A stretch of DNA of 64,000 nt from Rhizophagus sp. LPA8_4_AMF (GCA_021464525.1 JADRCO010000027.1:1-64000); one strand, 5' to 3'; shown: positions 1 through 14,224, numbered from the stretch's first letter. The notes: generated by a model from the letters alone, not told the origin. Program-made: numbers and translations.

Positions 1-44
1 AAAAAAAAAAAACAAAAAAATTTAAAAAAATAAAAATTTTTTTT

Positions 45-81
<37 letters not shown>

Positions 82-1300
82 ATTTTTTTTTTTCCTTTTG
101 ACACAAACAACATTATGACATCAAATAAATAAAATAATATTTTTCTCGGAATAATTATTATTAATAATTATTATTAATAATTATCATCATTATTTTAATA
201 ATAAATATTATTTTAATTTTTTATTTAATTTAAAAAAAAAAAAAATTTATAAAGACAATAATAGATAAAAATAGTTTCCACTGTCAAATATTTTTATAAT
301 TATGATTATCTAGTTATCTAACAAAATATTTTTTTAAAAAAAAAAGATAAAAATAAATAATAAATAAATATCTTGATGAATTTCATAAAGAAAAATTCCA
401 TCAAGAAAGGTAGAAATGGCTTCGCAAAAACAAAATTAACAAAATTGGACATTTTTGGGTTTTCTTTGTTCTTTTCGGGTAAAATGTTGAAGAAAATTCA
501 GCATAGTACCAAAATGCAAATCTGCCAATAATTATTACCTACATGGTATCACATTTAAACCAAAAATATAATATTTCAAGTTTTTTAACAGGTAAATTTT
601 TGTAATGATTGACAAAATTCTTTTAGTTTTCTGTTCGGCTGGTTAAAATAATGTAATACAAACGATTATTATCGTTAAGCCGATTTTTTTAAAAAAGGAA
701 ATAAATGTGAACGAATAACAAATAATTTATCACGAATCAACATTTGGCGTAATTTATTTAGTGTAAATAACGTGGCAAAATTAAAGTTTTAAAAATAAAA
801 AAAGAAGAATGATTTCTGAAAAAAGGAAAAACTTTAATAAAACAATTAATTCATTTGTTACTCCAATTTTCACTTTACTTTAAAAAGTTTGAATTTGAAA
901 TTTTTTTGAAACCAAATTTTAATAACCGAAAAAAAAAAAAATTATTAATAATCAACAAAGTACAACATTTTTATTAAGGAATTTTTAATCCTTTCGAACC
1001 AAACGTTTGGTGAGTTTGTTGTACAGTCGAGAAATTAAAACATGTGTCAAAAAAAAAAAAAAAATATTTTTTATTTAAATTTTTTTTTTTATAATTTTAA
1101 TTGGTTATTTCTATACATTATATGAACTTTATGAACTTTTTATAAAATCTTTTTATCTTTTATGAATTTTTCGAGATCTTCTATAAAGGGTAAGTTTTAA
1201 AATGAATTAATTCATACATGAATTCATACATGTCGCAACAAACAAATATTGAAAATATGATAAAAAAATTTTTAATATCTTTGATCTCATTATTGGTAAA

Positions 1301-1333
<33 letters not shown>

Positions 1334-2512
1334 TATAATATTATTATAATATTATTTACTTATATTATTTACTTGGATCTTCTCATTTTTTTTCATTATT
1401 TCATTATTTATGATATTTGACATTTATTCAAAACATGGAAGATAAACTACAATTGGTAAATCGGAGTAAACTCGGAATATCATAGTTATACATTATTAAA
1501 TAGATAATGAATGATAAATGATACGCAATATGCCCAATATGCAAATGAGATAAGATAACGAATTGTGTGAATCTTTTTTTTTCCCCCTCTTACTATTTTA
1601 AAAGGAGTTACTTTATTTTGTTATTTTTATAAAAGATCTTCATGTGATATAATAGAATGAATAATAGAATTTCGATTTTTTTTCGAATAAAAAAGAAAAA
1701 ATTTTTATAACATGATATTCATATAATAAACATTGATGCAAGGTAAATGCATCATATTTACTTATCTAAACTACTCTAATATATGTTTAAAAAAAAAAAA
1801 CGGCCCAATAAGGAAATAATCACTCAGGTGACTCAGAGGCACCTCAGAGACTCAATTTTTTTCTGATGAGATTATTTGCGGAGATGAAATTATCCTATAT
1901 TCTCCGTAGTGCGTGTGTTCCATGAGATAATACTTTATGACCAATGATTACAAGTATAAAAATCAGTACACAAAGATAAGATGATAGATAAGAAAACATC
2001 AAAATATTATAAATATTATTTTTATTCTCACACATTCATTCATCTTCTTCCCCCCACACCAACACACAATAATATAATACAATATTTATACATGCGTTAT
2101 TGATTATTATCATCTGTAATGTTATGTATCACATTATATTTACTGCGGAATTGTTTATCAACTAAGGGAGATATAGTTAATATGATAAAAATAGTTTCAT
2201 AAGATAATAAGTTTTAGATTATTTGTCATGTTTGAGATTTTGATAATAAAAGAACGTTTCCATTTCGAGAAAGTCGTAGAATATTTAAAAATGTGTGCAT
2301 GACGGCATGACCTAATATGCAAACATGCAATTTTTGTACTATTTGTCAAATGTTCCCATCAGATGATATTTTCCACTCTACTTATTATTATAATGTATAT
2401 CAAGTAATCATGATTGGATCCTTTTGAACGAACTCTATCAAATAATAATATTTTCTCAATATGGAAAAATCCTGACGAAGGCGAAATTAATTGTTTAGAA
2501 TTCCGATAGAAG

Positions 2513-2546
<34 letters not shown>

Positions 2547-4849
2547 AAATTGATGAATTAAATAAATATAATGATAAATTCAAAATAAATAAACATGAAA
2601 TAAATAAATTTTAACAAAGAAAATTATGAAGTAATACTATGTGTTGTATATGTGTTGTGTTGTATTTGTAGAATATTCATCAAATTATAAATAAATAAAT
2701 TTTGATGTTGTGTAATCGGAACACAATTTATAATTTATCACTTTTTTTAATCATTTATTTATTTTATTTATTAAAAACGTGTAATTTTTGATATGGGAAA
2801 ATTATTTTTGCGTTATTTATTAATTATTATTATTATTATTATATTATTTTAATGGATCCAAGAAAATCATTCTTTTGACTGATCATGCATTAAAAAGTAA
2901 TCATGAGACTTTCAAATTTTTTTTTTTTTTTTTTTTTAATTAAAAATTCTTTCGATTTTCTATTATTAAAGTTTTAGCGAGTGAAATTTTGATTATGTCT
3001 TATCTCTGTTACATTTTTTCGGATGCACATGTTCATTTATCATACGACTATTTGCGGGATACTAGCTCCGAAATGTGAGACATTTATTAAATACATTATC
3101 TTTTTTTCTTTAAATATCTTCTATCTTTAAAATTTTTTTTCTTTGTTATAAAATAGATTTAAACCTAAAATGGAATAAAATACAATAAGTCTTTTTTCTC
3201 GCGTGTCAAAAAAGTTACATGATTTAATATTACATATTAAGAAATTTCAAATCCTGGAATTTTTTAATAAAAAAAAAATTTTTTTTTTTTTATTAATTGA
3301 AATCCTTTTAAAGAATTAATCTACCGAATTATCCTGTATTGAAGAATAATATGTATGCAGTAAATTAAATGTTAATATTACACGATCCAATCGTATAATT
3401 TTTTTAAATAATTAAAAATTCCACTTAACCTTTGATTATAAGTTTTTCTAACATGTATTAATGTATTATGTATAGATTACGTTATTAATCGATTATACAT
3501 AATTGATTATACATTATTGATTATACGTATCGATTATACTTATCGATTATACATTTATACGTATCGATTAAATACATATCGATAGTATCAATTATACAAT
3601 TATACTTTATCGATTATACTTATCGATTATACATTTATACGTATCGATTAAAATACATATCGATATACGTATTATACGTATGTACCGATTATATATATCG
3701 ATTAATACATACGTATATATATCGATTAATACATATTGATTAATACATATCGATCTTGTTATTCTTCCCTTTATTGAGAAATTTTTAATTGTTTCTTCTT
3801 AGTCTTGGCTATATAACGTAACGTATAATCAATAATTTTGATTACATTGAAGGAAAAAAAAATAAAAACGCCAAAAAGCCACATTACCAAAATACTTTTT
3901 CTTTTTTTTAATTATCACTTTTTTTTTTTTTTATAAAAAATCGTTTTCAAAACCCCAAACTTGAGATAATATAAAGTACTCCTTTTGTGTTTTCATATAT
4001 CTATGTTTAGTTAAATCTCCCTATTTAGTTAAAAAAATCAATTATTTTAGTAGGGAATTTTTAATCGAAATCAGTAAATTTTACCTTGTTTGACTTATTT
4101 ACTCTATTTTTGCTGACAAAACTTTTTTTTTCCTCGATCCCTTTCATATGTTTTTTTTTTATCCTGGGCTAAGGAAAAAGTCTTTTAATAAGGCTACTGG
4201 GGCTAAAATCTACATGGGCTAAGTTAGTTTTTCTTTATAAAAAAAGGAATCGATCTTCATTAATTGATATATATATAGTATACTGAGAACGAAAATCCGA
4301 TAGGAATAAAAAAAGCAAATAATAACAATAATAGCATCATTTGAATGATGTGACAAGTTATTATTTACTTTTTATTTTTTGATTTTTTTTGATTTTCAAA
4401 TGAAAAAAAAAAAATAAAAATAAAAAAGCAAAGCATACAATGAATGAATTGAAGTTAAGGGGTGTTGTGGGTGTGTTACCCAATTACCTGATCGAAAGGA
4501 GGTAATTGTAATTTTAATTTATACAAATATAGGTTATTGGTTACATCATCAGTTATTGACCGCAGCATAAAATGTAATACAAATACTCACGGTATAATAT
4601 TTTGGGGGGGAACGGAAAAAGTAATAATAATAATAATGATGAATATAATGAACATGTGGCTTATCAAATGATCAATCAGGAATGATTTGGTAGTTAATTC
4701 AACGTCATGCTCTTTATTATTATTATTATTTTTTTTTTTTTTTTACAGGTATTTTACAAGTTCCCGAATTCCCGAAGAAGAAATTTTTACTTTGAATAAA
4801 AAAAAGTAAAAAGTAAAAAAAATAAATAAATAAATCTCTTATTAAATAG
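1..4849. other. AT-rich intergenic desert without recognisable gene
   Basis: Nearly pure A/T sequence with many homopolymer runs. It contains an AT-dinucleotide microsatellite near 1297-1337 and the repeat field at 3483-3752. I see no open frame with coding character, and the one open frame near 2359-2583 is a poly-T artefact. Confidence 0.6.
3483..3752. repeat. ATCGATTATAC-type minisatellite field
   Basis: About 270 bp made of variants of the palindrome-bearing motif atcgattatac/atacgtatcgatta. One block of about 50 bp (from about 3534) is repeated nearly unchanged about 72 bp further on (from about 3606). The region is rich in self-complementary ATCGAT and ATACGTAT words, so it can form hairpins. 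No coding content. Confidence 0.75.
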
Positions 4850-5037
4850 GAATCGATGAACAAGTACTACGAAGATTAATAACAAATTTAGATAATAAAA
4901 TTGGCGGTGTAAAAATTAATTTACGAAAAATGGTAAAAATCCATGTAATTCTTAATTCGTTATTAGAATATGGTTTATTAAAATTTCAATCCGGGAACGG
5001 TAAAAGGATTCAATATAAAAAAAAAACCAGCAAATAA
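4850..5037 (+). CDS. Candidate 3' exon of an unidentified host gene
   Basis: After an AAATAG acceptor there is an open frame of about 62 codons ending in TAA at 5035-5037. It starts IDEQVLRRLITNLDNK, has a middle LRKMVKIHVILNSLLEYG, and ends in a Lys-rich tail. The alternating amphipathic pattern suggests a small helical or winged-helix-like C-terminal domain. No start codon is visible. A possible upstream exon at 4749-4805 (after a T-rich tract and TTTACAG) does not keep phase with this one, so the gene may be incomplete, diverged or a pseudogene. I do not recognise the family. Its composition is clearly more protein-like than the surrounding AT desert. Confidence 0.4.
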
Positions 5038-6673
5038 TAAAAATTTGCAAAACTTGCTAAAAAGAAAAAAAAAAGATTTTTTTTTTTTTTGTTACCAAAA
5101 CTTGCCAAAAGAAAAAAAAAAAAATTTCTTGATTATTAAATAATTTATTTTTTGCTTACAAATGTTATAAATCAATAAAATAAAAATAAACAATTTTTGA
5201 AAACTTATTATTTTTTTGTAGTCATTAAGTTTTATGGCTGATGTAATGATTTAACCATGTTTGTAAAATCCTACGGTACAACCATTAATACCCTTGGGCC
5301 GTAAATATTGCCTTTTTATCCAATCATTATTAAATAAATGGGCCAATAAACAATGGTAATGTGTTGTGTCGTAATTATTGAATGCATGCATAATCTGTGA
5401 ACCCTGTGTACCTGCACACATTGTCTAAATTTATAAATAACATACTTAATAAATATAATTTATGATATCATTTATGTTGTAGCCCAATCGCGCGGATATA
5501 ATAAAACGCGTAAAAAATCAAAGACATCTCGCTATTCACCGTTATATTAATAATTCGTCATTATATAAAAAAAAATAAATTTTTTTTTTTATTTTACAAG
5601 TTTTAAAAAATAACTTTTTTTTTTCATACTTGTAAAAAAAAACAGGTTTATTTGTTTATTTTGTTTTTATTTAATAGAAATATAGAATGATCTTTTTCTG
5701 TCAATTATCTAGCATATAATCTTACAAATCTAATTGACATAAATGGATAATTCATATAATGCAGCAACAAAATTTACAACTTCATGATTGGATCATGATT
5801 CAATAAATCATAATTGTGCAAGTGTCAAGGCTTTTTTTTAATCGAGGGGAAAAAATAATCACATACATAATAATTTAATAATCTAAATTTTTTTTGACAA
5901 TATAAAATAATTCAATAAATGATTCAATTATTGGTGTGATTTATTTGTTCTTTAAAGGTAACAATTAAATAAGTTACATTGCATTTTTTTTTTTCAATAT
6001 TACATCAAATGAAATATAAAACATTTTTGTTTTCGGAGTACTTTGTGAAAATGTGTCGAACTTAATTTAATGAATTTAAATTACTCGTTTAACAAGAGAA
6101 AAATATATTATATATTTATTTATCTCTATAAAGATTATAATGGAATTTTCAATAAATTTATTTATTTATGACAATACAATATGATCAACTGCAGAGAATG
6201 TGTTGAAAGTGTACATCCCTTTACAAGTTTACAAAGAAAAAAAAATAATAAATGGGTTTTTATTGGATTCATTAAAAAATTTCATGTGATTACACTAAAA
6301 TTTAAATGAAATTCCTTATGTAAATATTAGAAGATTCGATAAACATGTAAGAATATGTATAAAAATTTTTTAAATTTGAAATTATAACATTGCATCGGAA
6401 TTAATCCGTTATAATCCAATCATGATAAGAATTAATAGAAATTCATTTACGTTTGATCTGCCAAGACCATGTAGATCTTTCTAACAGTTATATATTCCTA
6501 TTTTATCTTATTGGGTCTATGATTTATTTTATTTATGATTAAGATTTACTTAATGCTTTTATTGAAAAGAATATGATATTGAAACACATATATGTACATA
6601 TTATATTAAAATTCTTCTTGGCTTGTCTAAGCCTATTATAATAAGTCTCTCTAATAAGGAATTCGATACGAAC

Positions 6674-6718
<45 letters not shown>

Positions 6719-9700
6719 TATCATTCCCTTTATCTATATAAAAAAAGAAATAATATATATTTATATACATATATATATTTTTAAAATTTTATTATTTAGA
6801 ATATTCTTTTTTTAAAATGATTTATTCTAAAAACATTTATAACCGATAACCGATACTTTTTTCAGAGTAATTCAATTAAAATTTTTATGAATATTATTTT
6901 TCAAATGACGCGACATTTTTGGTAAATATTATAATGAAAATCATGTAATAAGGTAGAATAAAAAAAAAAAAGAAACCCGGTATAATTTAATTATGTTGGT
7001 ACGCGTTATCAAATGATTCTTTGTCACACTATCTTGTCATTGGTTCGGATAAATAAATTTATAATAATAATAATATACTGCGGTCATTTCTCTCTTTTCA
7101 TTATCATTATCAAAGAAAGAAGAATTAAAAAAAAAAAAAAAATCAGATCATATCATTCGCTCGTATTCTCCCCCAAAATTTGTCTCTTATTCATGCAATA
7201 TATTAAATACAATGCAAATACAGTATGATAATCTTAAAACTTATCAAAGGAATTTTTGATTTGCCGAAATTCAGAAGAAAAAATATAAAAAAATTGTTTT
7301 ACAACAGCTTTTTTTCTTTTTTTTCATTCGTTTATTCGTTTATACAGAATTTTGTACTCAATCTTTGAAACTTCTCCGTAATACATTTCTTTATTTTTTT
7401 TTTTATCATAAACAAATGGATCAAATCAAGTAAAAAAAGGACAAGGAAAAAAAAGCAGGGGTGAGAGGTTTTTATTAAGTTTTATTTAAGTTACCATATT
7501 TATTTTCTTGACTCATAAGGGTTTAAACTAAAATTGTTTTTTAGGTTGATTTCAGATATGTATTCATTAAAAAAAAAAATATGAAATAATAATGAAATCA
7601 GATAAGGTAATTACTAAATCAAAATAACAAAAGGGGATTTGATCAATTTTTCCCCGAATTGATCCTGAGTCATTGTTTTAACATTTAAGAAAGTTACTAT
7701 AATAATATATGAATCAAAGATCATTTTTAATTACATAATTTAACGAAATTTGTAAAACAAGATAAAAAAAATTAAATAAACTAAATAAACTAAATAAACT
7801 TGAATCCAGTCGAGTTACACAATCAATGCATGTAATCTTTTAACTACGCGCAAAAAAAAAAAATATTGATTTATTTCTTTTCTAAAATCTACCAATAACA
7901 TTTTTATTTTATTCTATAAAAAATGAATGAGAACGAAAAAAGTTAAGTAAGGCATGTAAATCGAACCAAAAAATTTTTTAATCGCCGAATTCAATTACCC
8001 TCCATATAATCACCATGTGGTATTCCAACTTTTTGAAAAGTAATTTGTCAATCATTTTAAATTCTAATATTAAATAAAAAAAGCCAAAATACCAAGTATA
8101 AAAAATAAATGATTTTATTATCAAACTTTGCGAAACATGTTTATAACTGTAATTGAAATAAGGTTCAAACAACAAAACAATCCTTTAAAATACTTTTCAA
8201 AAAAAAAAAATCAAGCCGATCATTTCCATGTTAAGACCATGGATTATTGTAGTATCTTCTATTAAAAAATTATAAATTATGCAATTAATAATATTTAATT
8301 ACTAAGTTTTCAAACACAGATTTTATAAGAAACAATTCTCTTGGCACAATCATTACTATCGTTGGGCGACTTTTGGGCGTATCGAAAATCATGATAAAAA
8401 TCTTTGTTTATGTATTTCGAGATTTCCAAAAATTTGTGATTCGGATAAACTATTGTTTAATAGCTTAAGTTCTTTTTCAACGCGTTAGTTTCATTTCTTT
8501 AGATTATTCTCATAAAAAAGCACAAAAAAGGAAAATAAATAAAAAAAAAGATAAAAAAGGAATTTTTCATAAACGGCAGCAATGTTATCCCAGATTAACA
8601 GTTCGCGTATAAGCCACATTAATGCTAAGCCGATGATGATCGTTTTATTATCCGAGATCTTCATTAAATTCCATGGAATAATTATGCAACTACTTAATCA
8701 CATGATTTCGCTCATCATTTGTGTTGGGCATTTTTATGTACAGCTTAAATGGTTTAAACGGTTTCACGTTTCAGAATTTTCCAATTTCCAAATTTTATTA
8801 ATTTTTTCAGTAAAAAAATGTTATATAAGCCACAAACTCCAAATCATCACATTTAATATTTTTTTTTAAAAAAAATCAGCCGATATTTAGAAGGGTCGAG
8901 TAAAAAAATCAAAATAATCTTTTTGTTTTTCGCATGGTAAATAGGGATTTCCAATTTAGGAAAAATGCCTATCTTGACCATCGTATAATGTAGATGCATG
9001 GTATCACTATCAACCGTGGCTGCATTAATTTCTAAATTTTATTATTATTTTCTTATTTTATGCATGCAATCTTAGCAAAGCCTCAAGAAAATCAAAGAAA
9101 ACTTTCAAATGTGAGAATATTATCTTTTTTTTTTGAATTCGTAACCTTATCAAGTAATAATTAATAGGAATATTGAATTTTACGCTATTTGTATAATAAT
9201 AGACTGCCATTTTTCCAAATTTAATGATTACGGCCGTTTCGTAAAATGAATGAATAAAAAATGTATGATTCGTTTGCATAGATTGATAAAGTACATATCT
9301 TGTGTTTAGAAGTAGATGAAAATTTTTTTGATTGTACTCAATTATTACGAGTTGAACAATAAAGAAATAACACTCATTATTTAAAGAAACTTGTATGTAA
9401 AGCCAAAATGTCAAAATTATATCACAATGTATCTTTCTTGAAGAAGAGAAGAATGAAATTACGATAAATGTTCTTTATAATGAAAATGTCAAAATGTACA
9501 ATTGTGCATACTAATAAATTTATTGATAATGGATATTTTTGAAAGGTGCATTACATATTTTATTTTTATTTTTTTATTTTTTATTTTTTTTTTTTTAAAA
9601 GAAATCAATATTCTTGTTAAAATAATTTGGATTATAATTAATTAAATACATACATCCGAATAATCCAATATAATATAAATAATTTAAAGCGTAATACCCC

Positions 9701-9739
9701 TACATAAACTCAATCATGAATCGTTACTAAAATATTATA
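5038..9739. other. AT-rich intergenic stretch
   Basis: About 4.7 kb of AT-rich sequence with homopolymers and an AT microsatellite near 6676-6712. The open frames at 7013-7228, 7978-8175, 8582-8869 and 9058-9414 are hydrophobic, Ile/Phe/Lys-dominated translations typical of random AT-rich DNA and have no supporting splice or homology signal. Confidence 0.55.
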
Positions 9740-10178
9740 TCATGATCCTATGATACGAAAAGTATTACACAACATTCTAGTCACGTAATCACGAATAACT
9801 TTTCTCCACAGTATAAGTGATCCTCCATCAAAGTAATTTCTCGTCAAAATTTCTTTTGCATTCAGATTAGCAGACATGTACATAGAATATAAATGCTTCA
9901 CTTACCTGGTTGATCGTAGACGAGAATCAAAATCATTAATTGGAAGGGAAGCTATCAAATTTGGATTCTGATTTGGAACCTGATCTAAGAGAAAGCTATA
10001 CTCCCTAATAAGTTCAACCGTGTTCTTGAATTATTGATGATTATATTCAAAATTTGCTACCCACTTAACCTAATGCTTAACCTAACGCTTAACCTAATAA
10101 TGTCATCAAATTCCTAAGTGATTGAACTTCAACCTTGGACTCATAAGAAGGAATACATGAAGGAATATTATGGACCAT
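9740..10178 (-). pseudogene. Three-exon fragment of an unidentified host gene, probably decayed
   Basis: Three protein-like segments lie in order on the minus strand. Segment A (10178-10094) starts with ATG and reads MVHNIPSCIPSYESKVE then QSLRNLMTLL. Segment B (10024-9906) begins after TTCAAG, contains VELIREYSFLLDQVPNQNPN and ends at a clean AG|GTAAGT donor. Segment C (9839-9740) joins B in phase and contains NYFDGGSLILWRKVIRDYV before a TGA stop. The B-C junction is consistent. The A-B junction is off by one phase with the only AG available, so either the upstream model is wrong or the gene is broken. The intron between A and B contains three copies of a 12-bp repeat (cttaacctaatg type, forward strand). 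The family is not recognised. Confidence 0.4.
10064..10099. repeat. Three copies of a 12-bp CTTAACCTAAYG repeat
   Basis: cttaacctaatg, cttaacctaacg and cttaacctaata occur head to tail inside the intron of the minus-strand fragment. They resemble telomere-type repeats only superficially: CCTAA is present but the period is 12. Confidence 0.7.
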
Positions 10179-10640
10179 TATTTATCCATGCAACATGATC
10201 AGCGCAACGTTTTGAAGGTCATGAGAGATAATGAATATGCCATATGTTCATCAAACGTTAGTATCATAATAGATTGTTTGATCATTTGTTTAATATAATA
10301 AGTGAATTATCTAATACCTACAATTAAATTAATTTATTATATACGGATTAACCGAAATTTAATTCTAAATCAGGGTATGATAATACATATGTCAATGTGA
10401 GGACTGCATAAGGAAGTTTGTTTTCCTAACCAAAAAGAGAAGCTCAATATTAGAAAAGTTAAAAAAGGGCTAAAGGCTTTTGTGAAACCAAAATATTATA
10501 CCGAATCTTTCGTCCTGAATTTTTTATATTAAATTGAAGATCTACCCACCAAAAAAAGAAGCGCCATCTAAAATTTTATGTTTCTAAATCAGTATTAATA
10601 AAAGCCACCATATTTTTGTTAATTTTAACTAGTACTTTTT

Positions 10641-10754
10641 TATTATTATTTAAAGGGGTTATTATTTAAAGGGTTATTATTTTAAGGGGTTATTGTTTAA
10701 AAGGGTTATTGTTTATAGGGTTATTGTTTAAAGGGTTATTATTGTTTAAAAGGG
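10641..10754. repeat. Minisatellite, TTATTRTTTAAAGGG unit, about 7 copies
   Basis: Tandem units of 15-19 bp, all variants of ttattgtttaaaggg or ttattatttaaagggg, run from about 10641 to 10754. Units differ by A/G at one position and by the length of the A and G runs, as expected from slippage. Confidence 0.8.
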
Positions 10755-12193
10755 CCACGGGTTGGGTTTAAAATTATTATCCCTTCTTCATAAAAAGAAG
10801 AGAAAGAACCCTAAACTCCATCAAATTCTGAGTTCCATCATACCCAATTTTCGATGTATTTAAAGTTGAATTCATATTAAATTCATTAATGGAAATGAAC
10901 ATCGAATTATCATGAACATCGAATTATCGTTAATATAACACATTGAAATAGAAATTTTTTTAAAAAATCTAATAATATATTTTAATAGAATAAGTAAAAT
11001 AAATTTAATAAGCATTGAGGATAAATGTGGTAAGTATCGTTCATTATAGAATTACAATAATAATAAAATCTTACCCTTACTTCTAATACATTTAGAACTG
11101 AACTTTTTTTAAATGTCCTCATTAATAAAAAGCCTTGATCAATATAATTCTGATCTTCAGCCAAATATTATAATTTTCTGACTAATAAATCAAATCATCA
11201 GATTTAACTACAGGAATTCTGTCATGCTCGAGTCGCTACGCCTTTATTATTTTCACCTTCATTCTTGTAGAAATATTTACGTCGAAATCAAGGTGATTCT
11301 TTTAATATTTCTACCAAGTCCAAAATATCGTACGGAAAGACTTTTTCGCTTTATTAAAGATGTGATCTTTCTCAGAGGGGCCGGCAACTTCCATGTGTCA
11401 GATCCATGTTTAGTTGTCTTTGCGACAACTCGTCTGCAAATCTCTTTCATACGTTGTTGAGTATAAGTTTCTTATAATTTACATACGTTTATCGTATTAA
11501 CAAAATTATTAGTTTTATATGAAATTAAATACATCAATATGAACAATAGTAATGTAACATGAAATTGATCAAGTAGAATTTTACCTATTTTACTTGTTGT
11601 TAACGTTTTTTTGAAATGGAAATCATTAAATATAATCGTTAAATCATCAATCAAGTTTGAATAAAACCACAAAGTTATTCGTCTAAAGTAAAAAAATTTT
11701 TTTTTTTTTTTTTTAAAAAGTAAAAATAACGATGATATAAACAAATATATAAGTTAATATTATTCTTTTTAAAGAATAATATATTTATTAAAATTAAAGT
11801 AAGAATTTAACGATTGTGTGTATGAATGAATAAGGGAAGAATTCAACTTTATTTATTGTGGATAAAACAGGAGTAAGGTCCAAAAAAAAACTAAAAAGAA
11901 ATAGAAAGAACAAAAATAAAATAAAATAAAATAAAATAAATATTTAATAATAAACACTTTCAATATAAAATAACAAAAGAAAAATTCCTGTTATTGTTCA
12001 AGTAGAAACTTCAAAATATGCACTCTTTTAGTGTCATTATGAAAGAGAAAAGTCGAAAACAAATCAAATCTTTGTAATTAACATTTTTTTTCTAAGTAGA
12101 TTATCGCAAATACGTTACAATCATGTGATTTGCACAGTATTTTTGGAGGAAGATCATCGTTAACAAGATATGACTTTTATATGCTAATTTTCA

Positions 12194-12289
12194 CCCTATA
12201 AAAAATTTATTCCGTGTTTTTTTTTATTCCGTAAATGTATCATATTCCCGGAATTTTTACAGAAATTACGGATAAAATTTTTTACAGGG
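12194..12289. mobile_element. 96-bp MITE with CCCTRTAAAAAATTT inverted ends
   Basis: The left end reads ccctataaaaaatttattcc. The reverse complement of the right end reads ccctgtaaaaaattttatcc. The element is flanked on both sides by the trinucleotide tca (12191-12193 and 12290-12292), which fits a 3-bp target-site duplication. There is no coding capacity. A second member of the same family lies at 55951-56137. The superfamily is not assigned; a 3-bp duplication fits PIF/Harbinger or CACTA-like transposases. Confidence 0.75.
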
Positions 12290-14224
12290 TCAGCTCACAG
12301 ATGTTCATGATTAAAGTTGCTATTCTTGATATAAACCAAGAAAATTTTTGAGTTAGAGGCGAGTTAGAGCTTAAGAAATTCCTCTCTTTAAACGTCCGCT
12401 GCTTATTTAGTAAGTGAAAAATAGTTTCACTCATATTGGACTTAACCTTCGACTATGTGTGAATTAATAAAATAATGAATATATGATACTCATCTCTATT
12501 CTAATGTCAATATAACAAATGTATCCCTGATATAAAATGGCCAAGTTGATGAGTGCAAAATGCACACACTTGGCAACTTATCATAATTCGTAAATCTTGA
12601 AAAAAGTATGGAATAATTATATTAAAATATTAAATAAGTGCATTGCCTTCGATATATGCTAATTATGAAGATAATCCTCAAAAGAGTTTAGACCTTGGAC
12701 TTGCATTCGTAACTTGAGCTAACTCGAGTAAAACTTGAATGATCCCTTTACCACATTAAATAAAATAAATCTCTTATATCAGCGCAAAGCTGAAGCATGC
12801 ACATAATTACCATAAGTGAAGGTATAGCACCAGAAAGTATAGCTAATTCCATCCCAATACCGGAGGCTGGAGGTCAAAAATTTTTGTGAGGGTAAAGCTG
12901 TAATAAAGAGCGGAACTCCTCTGACTGACCGAAGGTAAATATCACCCAAGAACGGAAAGAAATACTTAATAATTTATATCTAAACAATAAACAATAAATT
13001 TGCTTTTGTCTATTAATCAGCGCAGATTTTATTGGACATTTTAATCATCTCCTACACAATATATTGCATTTATGCGTGTTCTACGCGTATATGTCTGTTA
13101 ATTAGTAAACATGTATAACATTCAATGAAAGTTTTACTGCCAAACAAACGATAAATGTATATAATAAAATGTTAAAATGAACTTAAAATTGGGGAGTAGG
13201 AATATAATCCTTCTTCGCATATATACAGTATATATATTAAAATAATTTAATAGAAACACTCTTAAATAATGTCCTTTTTACATAAAAATAATAAAAAGAG
13301 TGTCACTTCTTACTGTAGAAGAATGCGTTTCCCATGTTAAGAAGGATAAGACAGTTGCCAAGCCAATCCAGGCAATCTCCATTTTTCAATGGCTCTTCTT
13401 TTTAGAGATTGGAACCGGCATTCAACAACCTTCAGATTTACTGGTTCCTTCGATTTGAATTTAGATCTGAATATAAATGCAAAACCGGATATAATAAAAC
13501 CAGATGGTTCGTTTTATCAGATAACTGAAGAAACTGAAGAACCAGATATATTATAAATCTGGAAATAAATTTGGTTTAAACCTCCGCTTCTTTTTATTAA
13601 CATGTTAATATAAAGCGAGTCCATAATAATCCCACATTTTAAATTTATTAACTTTTAAATAAAATTCAATGATCGATTTAAAAAATTGCTCTTTTATTTT
13701 TATTCTATATTTGAAACTTATTCGATCGTTAATTTGAAAATTTTTTCATTACCTTTATTCTAATAAATTTCTTATTGTTATATTATCACAAACATTTATT
13801 GCAATAATATTTTATCAGAATTTAAACTCATAATTAATTACATCGCAATTGGCATTTCGGATATCAAAATTTATTTCATTAACAATTATGTGTATAATTA
13901 CAACCGAAAAAATAAAAATTAGTGATTTGTATGAAATAAGCTATATAAAGTAATTTTTGTGAAAATTATTTTTTTATGAAAATTTCCTTGTATTAAAAGA
14001 AAATATTATAAGTAAAATCACTGTCTGCGATTTAATTAATTTATTAAAAATAATGTATTCTGGTTTTATTTATTTAACGTGTAATTTAAAAATAAAATAA
14101 CAACTCAATTTTTAGCAGATTTGATTATGGTAATTCCTTATATTTTTTAATCATTTACATTTTTTGGAAAATGCTGTATTACACTAAAAAATATCATAAT
14201 TACACATTCTTTTTAATCATCAAA

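Larger units (their letters stand above)
10179..14224. other. AT-rich intergenic stretch with small repeats
   Basis: Apart from the minisatellite at 10641-10754 and the small inverted-repeat element at 12194-12289, I see no gene. A slightly GC-richer patch at about 12780-12960 has long open stretches in more than one minus-strand frame but no start or splice structure. A roughly 55-codon open stretch at about 13300-13455 (+) has protein-like composition (TVEECVSHVKKDKTVAKP) but no identifiable context. Confidence 0.5.

Noticed and set aside
8309-8490. 60-codon plus-strand open stretch with Trp and Cys
   Set aside because: Composition is somewhat protein-like, but there is no start, no splice signals and no recognisable motif.
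10064-10099. Interstitial telomere repeat
   Set aside because: Period is 12 bp and the unit cttaacctaayg is not TTAGGG or CCCTAA.
12780-12960. Possible structured RNA (U4-like agctttgcgc on the minus strand)
   Set aside because: The match is only 10-11 bases and the following sequence does not match U4 or any other snRNA.
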